Positions 53,698-62,194 of a stretch of 64,000 bases of DNA are shown one piece after another; the stretch's first letter is position 1, and each line of letters starts with the position of its first letter. The translations under genes and the position numbers were made by a program. This stretch comes from Myxococcales bacterium (GTDB lineage: Bacteria > Myxococcota_A > Polyangia > Haliangiales > Haliangiaceae), in assembly GCA_016716835.1 (NCBI GenBank), contig JADJUW010000002.1:124001-188000 (forward strand), read 5' to 3'. Under the pieces are notes generated by a model. That model was not told the DNA's origin, searched no databases, and worked only from the letters and a program-made list of their open reading frames with translations.

Positions 53698-55464
53698 CTA
53701 CTGCTCCTGCCAGTGATCGCCGACGTCGCGGTGCGGATGGTTGTGCAGGCCGGCGAGCCACGACGCGAGGCCATGCGTCCAGGCGCTGGTGGAGACGAGC
53801 GCGGCTAAGACGCCGACCGAGGCCCACGTCACCCACGGCGCGAGGGTGACGCGCCAGTCGGTGGTCGCGAGCTTGGAGACAAGCACGGTTGTGGGCTCTA
53901 GCGAGGCGAGCAGGGTGGGTACCATGGCCATCAGTGCCAGCCAGGTAAGCGCGGCGACGGCGGCTAGCGCGAAGCGTTTCGCGCCGAGATGTGTCGGCGT
54001 GGCGAGGTACGCGCGATAGGCGAGCATCAGCGCCAGCGCGGTGATCGCCAGCCACGGCGCGGCGACAAGCGTGGTGCCGAGGGCGACCCACCACATCGGC
54101 GCAAACAAGATCCCGGCGACCGCCGCGCCGATGATGCAGCCAAGCGTGGCCCAGGTGCCGTGATGATCTGAGATGAGAACCAAAATGGCAAGCAAGAGCC
54201 CAAGGCTGATGCGCCCGGCGTCGTGCGCCATGGCCTCGACGGCAAAGCGCCAGGTGCTCAGCGCTGGCGCCGCAGAGGCGTGATCGTGGCCGTGTTTGTG
54301 ATCATGGCTGTGCCCATGCGCCTCGCCATGGTCATGCCCGTGGCTGTGCCGATGCCCGTGCTTATGCGGCGCGGCGCCATAGCGACGCACCCACGCGGAG
54401 GCGAGCAAGGCGACCACCGCGGCGCTAGCGGCGGCAGCGCCTACAAACGCGACGTGCCACCACAGGCCGGCAAAAAACGCAAAGCCCATCATCTCGACCG
54501 CGACAAACGGAAACATCAAGGCATAGGTCCAGCGCGATAGGCCGCTCGCGTCACGCGACGGCGGCAAGCTCGCGGTGTCGCACCGCGCGGGCGCCGCGGT
54601 CTCCCACAACGTCATCGCGCGCGCCGCGGTGAGCGCGGGCCAGCGGGCCTGCACCGCGTGCGATGCGGTGCGCAGCAAGAGCCCCAGCGCCAACCACGGC
54701 GCAACCATCGTGGCGATATCCCACACCGCGAGCTGCACGCCTTCGTGCGCGTGCGCGGCGGCCTCGGCGTGGCCATGGGCATTGCCGTGCGCATCGCCGC
54801 TCATGGTCAGCCACACCAGGCCTAGGCCAGCCAGCGCGCCCGCGAGCTCAGCGAGCTTAACCTTGGGCGTGCGCCGCGGCGGATGCAAATCGTGGAGCAG
54901 CAAGTGAAACAGCAAACCCGCGGCAATCGCGTTAAGCGCCGGCGCCGCGGTGCCTAGCGACGCCGCGCCCGCGTCACCCGCGAGCGCACCAATCGCGATC
55001 GCGGCCGCCACAGCCAGCGCGCGCAGCCACACGCCGCGGCTGCCAAACGGCGCAAACGCAATGCCCATGGCGCACATCATCGGAATCGTGTGCGCCGCAA
55101 CCGCGACCACGACGTTCCAATGTACGTGCTCGTCGTGGCCGGTGACCGTGCCAAGCGCAAAGCCATCGAGCAGCTTATGGATCACCAGCGCGGCAAAGGC
55201 CGCCGTGAGCACGCTGGTCGTGCTGCGCGTTGGCGCATAGTGCGCCGCCAGGCTTGGCACAAAAAAGGCGAGCGCGAACAACACCAGCGCAAACGGTCCC
55301 ATAGCCAAGGTCGCCTCCGGCAACACGTCGAGCATCACGGCAGGCACCATGCTGCATAACGCCAGCACGCGAATGCCATGCAGCACGACGGCTGGCACCC
55401 GCGCGAGCGCCAGTCCGGCTCCGATGAGGGCCGCCACGCCTGCCGCCAATACGCCCAGCCACAT
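53698..55464 (-). CDS. ZIP-like metal transporter / permease fusion, His-rich
   Basis: A 588-aa integral membrane protein with about 14 hydrophobic segments. The N-terminal third fits the ZIP pattern with conserved His pairs in membrane helices (VIHKLLDGFALG, VAAHTIPMMCAMG). Two His-rich loops (NAHGHAEAAAHAHEG and KHGHRHSHGHDHGEAHGHSH...) look like metal-binding cytoplasmic or periplasmic loops. The C-terminal half has permease-like helices (GLLLAILVLISDHHGTWATLG, AAVAGILFAPMWWVALG). Likely transports zinc or a related divalent metal. Its 3' end is duplicated at 52395-52464. Confidence 0.75.
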   Translation of the reverse strand: MWLGVLAAGVAALIGAGLALARVPAVVLHGIRVLALCSMVPAVMLDVLPEATLAMGPFALVLFALAFFVPSLAAHYAPTRSTTSVLTAAFAALVIHKLLDGFALGTVTGHDEHVHWNVVVAVAAHTIPMMCAMGIAFAPFGSRGVWLRALAVAAAIAIGALAGDAGAASLGTAAPALNAIAAGLLFHLLLHDLHPPRRTPKVKLAELAGALAGLGLVWLTMSGDAHGNAHGHAEAAAHAHEGVQLAVWDIATMVAPWLALGLLLRTASHAVQARWPALTAARAMTLWETAAPARCDTASLPPSRDASGLSRWTYALMFPFVAVEMMGFAFFAGLWWHVAFVGAAAASAAVVALLASAWVRRYGAAPHKHGHRHSHGHDHGEAHGHSHDHKHGHDHASAAPALSTWRFAVEAMAHDAGRISLGLLLAILVLISDHHGTWATLGCIIGAAVAGILFAPMWWVALGTTLVAAPWLAITALALMLAYRAYLATPTHLGAKRFALAAVAALTWLALMAMVPTLLASLEPTTVLVSKLATTDWRVTLAPWVTWASVGVLAALVSTSAWTHGLASWLAGLHNHPHRDVGDHWQEQ

Positions 55465-55549
55465 GATGTATGGTCACCCTACCTGGGGCTCATGCCGGTG
55501 TCTAACTTTGCGGGTCGGAACGTAGGCCTCTGTCGAGCGGCCTCCCGGT

Positions 55550-58500
55550 CTAAGGGCAGTCTACGGCGCAGGTAGCCTGGCTCTCCTGCGGCGCGCTGCA
55601 GATGAGGTCGCCGCATACGTGACAATCGGCGGCGCAGGTGGCCAGGTTTTCTTCGCTGCCGCAAGCGCCATCGCCGCACATCGCCGACTCGCAATCGGTG
55701 GGGCAGTTCGCCCAATTTTCGCTCGCCCCTGTGCACTCGCCGTCACCGCAAAATTCGCGGCCGGGGTCGCACGAGGTGTACGGCAAGCAGAACGGATCGC
55801 AAATCCCATCGCAGTCGGGGTCGTCGCAACCAGCATAGCCGTCGCCATCGAGATCAGCTTGATAGCCGTCGCAATGCTCTGCCGTCGTCCCGAGCACCGT
55901 TGAGGTCATCAGCCACGTATCGCCGCGCACAATCGGATAAAATTCTTCATCGACGCCGCTCCAGCCGCCAAAGAGCACGGCTTGCTGCCGCCTGGCATCG
56001 TAGGCTGCCGCGGTGTCCTGGCGCGCTGGTGGCGTCAGCGAGAAGATTTGTTTGGTCCAGGTGTCGCCGTCCCACTCCCATAAGTCGCCGCGCGGCACGG
56101 GTGGCAACGGGCCTCCGCCTGGCCTATCGCCACCATACACAATCACGCTCCCACGCCTCGAATCAAAATACATCGCGTGGCGCGCGCGCGCTTCAGGCGC
56201 GGATGCAGACAGTCGCTCTTCCCACAAGCCGCTGACGCCATCCCACTCCCACGTATCGGCTAGATCGCCATAGCTGCCAAACCGGGTGCCGATGCCGCCA
56301 AACATGACGATGCGTTGGCGGATGGCGTCATAAGCCATCGCATGGCCGCGACGCGAAGGTGGTGGCACACCTTCCGTCCGTGGTGTCCACACCGCTCCGT
56401 TCCACTCCCAGGTGTCGCTCGCATTGCCACCCGCGATCTCGCCACCAAACAGCACGACCCGCTGACGCGCGTGATCATAGGTCATGGCGGCTAACCTGCG
56501 CGCCGACGGCCCATCGTTGGGCGTTACATTGGTCCAGCTCTCACCATCCCACTCCCACGTCTCGGCGAGCGACGAGCCGTATAGGGCGCGGCCGCCAAAC
56601 AGCACGGTGCGGTGGCGGGCTACGTCGTACGCCATCGCATGGTCCGCGAAGGGAGTTGGGGAGACGGCCGGTGTGCGCAAGATCCATCGCAGTCCGTTCC
56701 ACTCCCAGGTTTGCCGCTGCTCGCCATAATTGTAGTCGTACCCGCCGTAAACCACCACGCGGCCGCGCGCATCGTCATAGGCGGCGGCATGTCGGCCCAT
56801 CGGCACAATTTCTTGCGAGGCGGAGGCGTCACGCCAGGTCGCGCCCGCGAGTAGCCACGTGTCTTGCAAGCTTGGGTCATAGCCGAGGCCAAACATGCCA
56901 TCTTCGCCGCCCATGATCAGCATCGCATTTTGCGAGGCGACCCACGCCATGTCATGTGCCAAGCGAGCTGAGGGCTTGCTGCCGGTGGGTTGATGCGACC
57001 ACGTGGCGCCATCCCACGACCACAGGTCGTCATTGCTCACGCCGTCATCGCCGGCATGGCCACCATAAATAAGCACGCGCTGGGTGGTGGCGTCATAGGC
57101 CATGGCGTGGAGGCGACGTGGCGTGGGCGGATCAACCGCAGCGATCTCCACCCAGCTCGAGCCGTCCCACTCCCAGGTGTCGCCATAGTTGCCGTTCCAT
57201 GTGTCCGCGTCGCTGCCACCAAAGAGCACGAGGCGTTGGCGCTGCTGATCGTAGGCCATGTCGTGGTAGACCCGCGGTGTTGGCGACAGCGCGGGCGCAA
57301 GGGCTAGTTGAGACCATGCGGCACCATCCCAGGCCCACGTGTCACCAAGCAGGCTGCCCCACACCAAGGCCGTCGTGCCGCCGAAAACGATCATCCTGCC
57401 CTCTGCATGGCTAAACGCCGCCGCATGCATCGTCCTCGCGGGCGGCGAGTTCGCGGGGCTTCGCAGCGTCCAACTGACGCCATCCCATTCCCAGGTGTCG
57501 TCGTAGCTGGAAAACTCATTCAGGTTGCCGCCAAATAAGACCATCGTTTGACGTAGAGGATCATAGGTCAATGTGTGGCCCCAGCGCGCTGCCGGCGTCG
57601 CTGCGGGAAACACTTGGGTCCACACGCCATCGCGCCAAATCCACGTATCGCCTAGCGCCATTTCATTTGGGTGCCCCCCGACCTGCTCATTGTATAGGCC
57701 ACCAAAAAGCACCACCGTATTGGTGCGTGGGTCATACGCCATGGCGTGGTGGCGGCGCTTGCTGATTGGTTCGATAGCGTCTACCTCGTCCCAAATCAAG
57801 GTCTCGGCCAAGCAGACGTCGACGCAGCCGTCGCTGCTGCGGGCATTTGCATCATCGCATTGCTCGCCGGCGAAAAAATCGACGATGCCATTGCCGCAGC
57901 TTTCGTTGGACTGACAATCGGGTGTACAGCCGTCGCCGGCGACAAGGTTACCGTCGTCGCAGGTCTCGCCAGCATCGAGCTGGCCATCGCCACAGCGGCG
58001 ACAATTTGAATAGCAGCCATCGTCGTTGTCATTGTTATCGTCGTCGCAGGTCTCGCCGGTGATGCTGTCGATGACGCCGTTGCCGCAGGTCTCATCGGAT
58101 TGGCATTCTTGCGAGCAGCCGTCGCCGCGCGTCGTGTTGCCGTCGTCGCAGACCTCGCCGTCGTCGATGATGGCGTCGCCGCAGCGCTGCGGCTGGCAGT
58201 TGGGGCGACAGGCCGCATCGGGCGCGTTGCTGTTGGCGGCGCCTTGGTCGCAAATCTCGTTGAACTGCAAGTCGGTGACGCTATCGCCGCACGTCGGGAC
58301 GATGCAGCCGGCCTGGCATCCGTCACCGTTGACAAAATTGCCGTCGTCGCAGCTCTCGCCCTTGATCGGATCGAGCACCCCGTTGCCGCAGGTTTCGTTT
58401 GACTTGCAGTCGGCGGAGCAGCCGTCGCCGCTATCGCGATTGGTGTCGGCGCAGACCTCGCCGGCAGCCTCGTCGATGATGCCGGTGCCGCAGCCAATCG

Positions 58501-58744
58501 CGACGCAAGAAGTTGGCAGGCACGCGCCGTTGTCGATTGGATTGCTGCCGGCAATGACTTGGCAGGCGGCACCCTCGGCCTTGTTTTCGCACGCCGCCAG
58601 CGCGAGGTCGGCAACGCAACGCCCGTGGCCATCGCATTGGGTACCGCTTGGACACAACAGCTCGTCGCACGACGTTACGTCGGGCGTGACCGTGCATGCG
58701 CCTGCGAACGCAAACAGCGCGATCAGCAAGAAAAGCTTAAACAT
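55550..58744 (-). CDS. Lipoprotein with DUF4215 Cys-rich repeats and a Kelch propeller
   Basis: A 1064-aa lipoprotein (lipobox FAFAGAC, Cys17). Residues about 80-320 hold seven DUF4215-type (myxococcal Cys-rich) repeats of the form CGNGVLD...ESCDDGN...GDGC...C. About twelve Kelch-like repeats follow (RHHAMAYDPRTNTVVLFGG and relatives, about 340-940), enough for two beta-propellers. A short Cys-rich tail with three more CGDG-type units (CGDGECTGASENWANCPTDC) ends the protein. Typical large myxobacterial surface protein, probably for adhesion or protein interaction. Monocistronic. Confidence 0.9.
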   Translation of the reverse strand: MFKLFLLIALFAFAGACTVTPDVTSCDELLCPSGTQCDGHGRCVADLALAACENKAEGAACQVIAGSNPIDNGACLPTSCVAIGCGTGIIDEAAGEVCADTNRDSGDGCSADCKSNETCGNGVLDPIKGESCDDGNFVNGDGCQAGCIVPTCGDSVTDLQFNEICDQGAANSNAPDAACRPNCQPQRCGDAIIDDGEVCDDGNTTRGDGCSQECQSDETCGNGVIDSITGETCDDDNNDNDDGCYSNCRRCGDGQLDAGETCDDGNLVAGDGCTPDCQSNESCGNGIVDFFAGEQCDDANARSSDGCVDVCLAETLIWDEVDAIEPISKRRHHAMAYDPRTNTVVLFGGLYNEQVGGHPNEMALGDTWIWRDGVWTQVFPAATPAARWGHTLTYDPLRQTMVLFGGNLNEFSSYDDTWEWDGVSWTLRSPANSPPARTMHAAAFSHAEGRMIVFGGTTALVWGSLLGDTWAWDGAAWSQLALAPALSPTPRVYHDMAYDQQRQRLVLFGGSDADTWNGNYGDTWEWDGSSWVEIAAVDPPTPRRLHAMAYDATTQRVLIYGGHAGDDGVSNDDLWSWDGATWSHQPTGSKPSARLAHDMAWVASQNAMLIMGGEDGMFGLGYDPSLQDTWLLAGATWRDASASQEIVPMGRHAAAYDDARGRVVVYGGYDYNYGEQRQTWEWNGLRWILRTPAVSPTPFADHAMAYDVARHRTVLFGGRALYGSSLAETWEWDGESWTNVTPNDGPSARRLAAMTYDHARQRVVLFGGEIAGGNASDTWEWNGAVWTPRTEGVPPPSRRGHAMAYDAIRQRIVMFGGIGTRFGSYGDLADTWEWDGVSGLWEERLSASAPEARARHAMYFDSRRGSVIVYGGDRPGGGPLPPVPRGDLWEWDGDTWTKQIFSLTPPARQDTAAAYDARRQQAVLFGGWSGVDEEFYPIVRGDTWLMTSTVLGTTAEHCDGYQADLDGDGYAGCDDPDCDGICDPFCLPYTSCDPGREFCGDGECTGASENWANCPTDCESAMCGDGACGSEENLATCAADCHVCGDLICSAPQESQATCAVDCP

Positions 58745-58838
58745 GTCCGAATTATAGGGCGGTCGCCTAGTAGGTTAATAGGCGCATCGGTAGGCGGGCT
58801 GCCGGCATGGCGCGTCCACGTCGGGGGGCCCGCGGCCG

Positions 58839-60209
58839 CTAGACGGTCGCCGAAAAGCGCGCGGCCGTGGGCGCCGCGTGTAGGCGGCGATCAAATAGCA
58901 TGCAGATGTTGCGAAGAAACGTACGGCCGGCTGGGGTGATGTTCACCACGTCGCTTTCAAGCCGGACAAGGTCGTCGTGCACCAGCTCGCGCAGCCCGGC
59001 TTCGATGTCCGCACGCATCTCGGCGGGCCAGTCGCTTGGGTCATACGTCGCCGTGCCCTGGCACATCAGCGCCAAAATATGACGGCGCACTACGACGTCG
59101 TCATCGGTTAGCAGATGGCCGCGCACCACTGGCGACGTGCCGGCCTGCACCAAGGCCATGTAATCGGCCACCGTCTTTTCGTTTTGCGCAAACGCGGTGC
59201 CGCAGTCGCTGATGCTCGAGGCGCCCAGGCCAAGCATCACTTCGGTGCGCCTGGTGGTGTAGCCCATGAAATTGCGGTGCAGGGTGCCACCACGCGTCGC
59301 CCGCGCGAGGTCATCACCTGGCAACGCGAAGTGGTCCATGCCGATGTCTTCGTAGCCCGCCGCCATAAACAGCTCGCGGCCGAGGCAAAACAGCTCCAAC
59401 TTCTGCGCGGGCGTTGGCAAATCCGCCTCGGAAAATCCGCGCTGGCCGGTATTCCCGATCCACGGCACGTGCGCATACGAGTAAAACGCAATGCGATCGG
59501 GACGCAGCGCGATCGTGGTTGCGATCGTCTCGCGCAGCGAGGCCAGGGTTTGCTTCGGCAGCCCGTAAACGAGATCGTGACTGACCGAGGTGTAGCCGAG
59601 CTCGCGCGCGGTCTGCGTCACGCCGCGCACCTGCGCCGGGCTCTGCACGCGATGGATAGCCTGCTGCACCGCAGGCGCGTAGTCCTGCACGCCAAAGCTA
59701 ACCCGGCGAAAACCACGCGTCCCGAGCGCCTCCAAATGTGCGCGCGTCGTATTGCCGGGATGGCCCTCAAAGCTGTACTCGCATTCGGCAGCGGCCAGCG
59801 GTGTCGCCAACGCTTGCAGGCCGTCGACCAATTGCGCCAGCCGCGCCGGCGCGAAGAAACTAGGCGTGCCGCCGCCAAAATGCAACTCGGCAATGGCGAC
59901 CTCGGGCAGCGCCGCGCGCCACGCCGCCCACTCCGTTAGCAACGCCTCAATATACGGCCCCTCGACGTCGTGCTTTTTAGTGATCTGCCGATTGCAGCCG
60001 CAAAAGGTGCACAGACTCTCGCAATAGGGCAAATGGACGTAAATGGAGATCGGCGCGGGCGATGGCAGTGTGCCTACCGCAGCGACTAGGCGCGCTTGCC
60101 AGGCGGCCGGCGAAAAGCCCTCGCTCTCCCAATATGGCACCGTCGGATAGCTGGTGTAGCGCGGTCCCGCGGTGGCGTATTTTGCGACGAGAGAAGCTAC
60201 GTCTTGCAT
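58839..60209 (-). CDS. hemN: Oxygen-independent coproporphyrinogen III dehydrogenase
   Basis: A 456-aa radical-SAM enzyme. YTSYPTVPYW at the start and the FeS motif YCESLCTFCGCNRQ (Cys63, 67, 70, with the extra Cys72 of true HemN) are present, followed by FGGGTPSF (about 112) and the later SFGVQDY block. It decarboxylates coproporphyrinogen III to protoporphyrinogen IX without oxygen for heme synthesis. Location beside cbb3/oxidase genes is common, since low-oxygen respiration needs heme. Full family length; starts at ATG 60209. Confidence 0.95.
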   Translation of the reverse strand: MQDVASLVAKYATAGPRYTSYPTVPYWESEGFSPAAWQARLVAAVGTLPSPAPISIYVHLPYCESLCTFCGCNRQITKKHDVEGPYIEALLTEWAAWRAALPEVAIAELHFGGGTPSFFAPARLAQLVDGLQALATPLAAAECEYSFEGHPGNTTRAHLEALGTRGFRRVSFGVQDYAPAVQQAIHRVQSPAQVRGVTQTARELGYTSVSHDLVYGLPKQTLASLRETIATTIALRPDRIAFYSYAHVPWIGNTGQRGFSEADLPTPAQKLELFCLGRELFMAAGYEDIGMDHFALPGDDLARATRGGTLHRNFMGYTTRRTEVMLGLGASSISDCGTAFAQNEKTVADYMALVQAGTSPVVRGHLLTDDDVVVRRHILALMCQGTATYDPSDWPAEMRADIEAGLRELVHDDLVRLESDVVNITPAGRTFLRNICMLFDRRLHAAPTAARFSATV

Positions 60210-60231
60210 CGTCGTCTGTAAGCACTTCGCG

Positions 60232-61419
60232 TCAGTGGATCAAATACATCAGCGGAAACAAGAAGATCCAAATCAAGTCGACTAAGTGCCAGTACAATGC
60301 CGCGTAGTCAATGGGCCCAAAATAGGTCGGGCCAAAATGACCGAGCATGGCGCGCAAAAACAGCCACAGAAAGACGATGATGCCGGCGATGACGTGAATG
60401 CCATGTAGACCAGTCATCGCGAAGTAGATGCTAAAGAACATGTTGGTCTTCGCCGGTGGCGGGCCATCTTTGAAGGCGTTGTGGCCTCCATGGGCTACCG
60501 CGCCTGCGCCGCTCGCCTCGGTCTTGATCGCGCCGGATGCCACGGGTGCTGACGCGGCATACGGATCAGCGGGGGCAGGTTCGGCCGACGCCTTGCTACA
60601 CGCCGCCTCGATTTGCACCTTGGCGCCACGCGCGAGATGATCGCCGTATTCCACCAAGATCGCATGTTGCGGCAGGCCATCCGCGCCGCGCGGACACACG
60701 GCCGGGTTGGCTGAGACTTGCCAGCATGGCGCCACATGCTTGGTTTCCTCGCAGGAGGCAATCTTGCGGCTGCTCTCTTCGACTTTCTCAGTCGCGCCAC
60801 CGTTCTTGCGGAACGTCACGATGCGTTCGGTGACGCCGCACGACGCCTGAATGCCCGGCGCGGCCTTGTCCTTATCCAGATCGCCTTCAATGCAGCCCGT
60901 CGCGGCTTTCGCGGCGGCGAAGTCGTAGATGATCGTCGACTTGTGGCCGGGGCACTTATTGCCTTTGTTGACCAAGGGCTTGCCGCTGGCCGTGATGCAC
61001 GGATCAAATTTCGCGCCGTAGACCAGGCCTTCGTGAAACTTGTGGCTGTACTCAAAATACTTGATCACCAAAAAGCCAAACGCACAGGCGATGGTCGCCA
61101 AGAGCAGCCCCACCAACAGCCGCTGCTGATTTAGCTGCGCCGCGCGCACCGCCCACGCCGCGGTGAGGCTGGAGACCAGCAGCACGGCGGTGTTGATGGC
61201 GCCCATCGTGACATCGAGGTAGCTATGGGCGTACGCGTAGATCTCGGGGTGAAACGAGCGGTACACGATGTACGCGACAAAGAGCCCCGAGAAAAATAGG
61301 ATCTCCTGCACCAAGAAGAACCACATGCCGAGCTTGCCGGCATCAAATTGATGCTTGGCGTCGTCGTAGTGGTGTTGGATGAAGCGACTTTCAGAAGAAT
61401 GTGCGGATGACTGTTCCAT
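60232..61419 (-). CDS. Cytochrome c oxidase subunit III-like protein with a Cys-rich insert
   Basis: A 395-aa protein of the heme-copper oxidase subunit III family. Membrane helices: KLGMWFFLVQEILFFSGLFVAYIVY, VTMGAINTAVLLVSSLTAAWAV, LLVGLLLATIACAFGFLVIKYFEYSHKF, then after an insert NMFFSIYFAMTGLHGIHVIAGI and YWHLVDLIWIFLFPLMYLI. Between the third and fourth helices an extracytoplasmic insert of about 160 residues carries eight cysteines (CITAS, CPGHK, CIEGD, CGVT, CEETK, CWQV, CPRG, CSKA). The family normally has a short loop there. It follows the cytochrome c gene with four bases between. Confidence 0.9.
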   Translation of the reverse strand: MEQSSAHSSESRFIQHHYDDAKHQFDAGKLGMWFFLVQEILFFSGLFVAYIVYRSFHPEIYAYAHSYLDVTMGAINTAVLLVSSLTAAWAVRAAQLNQQRLLVGLLLATIACAFGFLVIKYFEYSHKFHEGLVYGAKFDPCITASGKPLVNKGNKCPGHKSTIIYDFAAAKAATGCIEGDLDKDKAAPGIQASCGVTERIVTFRKNGGATEKVEESSRKIASCEETKHVAPCWQVSANPAVCPRGADGLPQHAILVEYGDHLARGAKVQIEAACSKASAEPAPADPYAASAPVASGAIKTEASGAGAVAHGGHNAFKDGPPPAKTNMFFSIYFAMTGLHGIHVIAGIIVFLWLFLRAMLGHFGPTYFGPIDYAALYWHLVDLIWIFLFPLMYLIH

Positions 61420-61423
61420 AAAG

Positions 61424-61885
61424 TTACTCGCCGATGACGCGGATCATTTTGACCAGCTCGGCGACAACCTCGGGCTTAGACTCGAGTTGGGGCGCGGGTG
61501 GCATGGTAGGGCTTTTACCAATTGCGGCGCCGCCTTTCAAAATCACGGTGGCAATTTGCTCGTCCGTCACCGATTTTTGCCATTCTTTGTCTGAATAATC
61601 CCGCGGTTTTGGGTTGAGTCCGGCGGCGGCTGCCCCATCACCCCGCCCACCGGCGCCGTGGCAGGTCGAGCAAAGCGAACCAAACAGCGCCTTGGCTTCG
61701 GCCTTTGCGGGCGAATCCGCCGCCGCTGGTGCCGCGGCAACCGCGGTCTGGCCCGCCGTCTTAACCGCTTCGCCATCCATTTCGTTGGATTTCTTGCCAC
61801 ACGCCGCGAGGGTGGCGGCGGCGACGAGGGCAAGGGTTGCGCTGCCGAGGAGGAGGGACCTTACTGACCGAATAGTTGTCTTCAT
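61424..61885 (-). CDS. c-type cytochrome lipoprotein
   Basis: A 153-aa protein with signal peptide and lipobox (ATLAAC, Cys29). One heme-binding CSTCHGAGGRGDG (about 92-104) and a distal methionine in SPTMPPAPQL complete the class I cytochrome c pattern. Probably an electron donor or shuttle for a terminal oxidase. It is divergent from the CcoN-CcoO gene across 309 bases and forms an operon with the subunit III gene. Confidence 0.92.
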   Translation of the reverse strand: MKTTIRSVRSLLLGSATLALVAAATLAACGKKSNEMDGEAVKTAGQTAVAAAPAAADSPAKAEAKALFGSLCSTCHGAGGRGDGAAAAGLNPKPRDYSDKEWQKSVTDEQIATVILKGGAAIGKSPTMPPAPQLESKPEVVAELVKMIRVIGE

Positions 61886-61943
61886 TGTGAGGCGTTGGTA
61901 AGCAAATGCAGCGTCTTGGGCAACGTTTTTGTGCGCCTAAACT

Positions 61944-62025
61944 AGCAACGTTGCTGCGGCCGAGCGTCACAACCAAGGGCATGCCAACCGGCATGACAAC
62001 CGGCATGACAACCGGCATGGCAGCC
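61944..62025. promoter_or_regulatory. Palindrome and 12-bp tandem repeats between the oxidase operons
   Basis: AGCAACGTTGCT (61944-61955) is a perfect 12-bp palindrome. Further right, the unit GGCATGnCAACC repeats four times (61978-62025; the last is GGCATGGCAGCC). Both lie in the divergent gap between the cytochrome c and ccoN genes and could bind a shared regulator. I see no clear FNR box. Nothing else is recognised in 61886-62194. Confidence 0.45.
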
Positions 62026-62194
62026 ACCATGGCAAATTGACGCAGGCGTGGCGAATTGTCGCGCGCGTTCCTTGCATAGGAGAGGGGAGCGATGGCCAAT
62101 GCCACGCAATTTTTGCGCGTAACTGTAACCAACTTACCACCTCCGCCAGTTCTATGACGGCACGTAAGTTGCTATTGGGTTCGCTGAGGAATTC

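Noticed and set aside
61978..62025. CRISPR-like direct repeats
   Set aside because: Units are 12 bp and directly adjacent, with no spacers.
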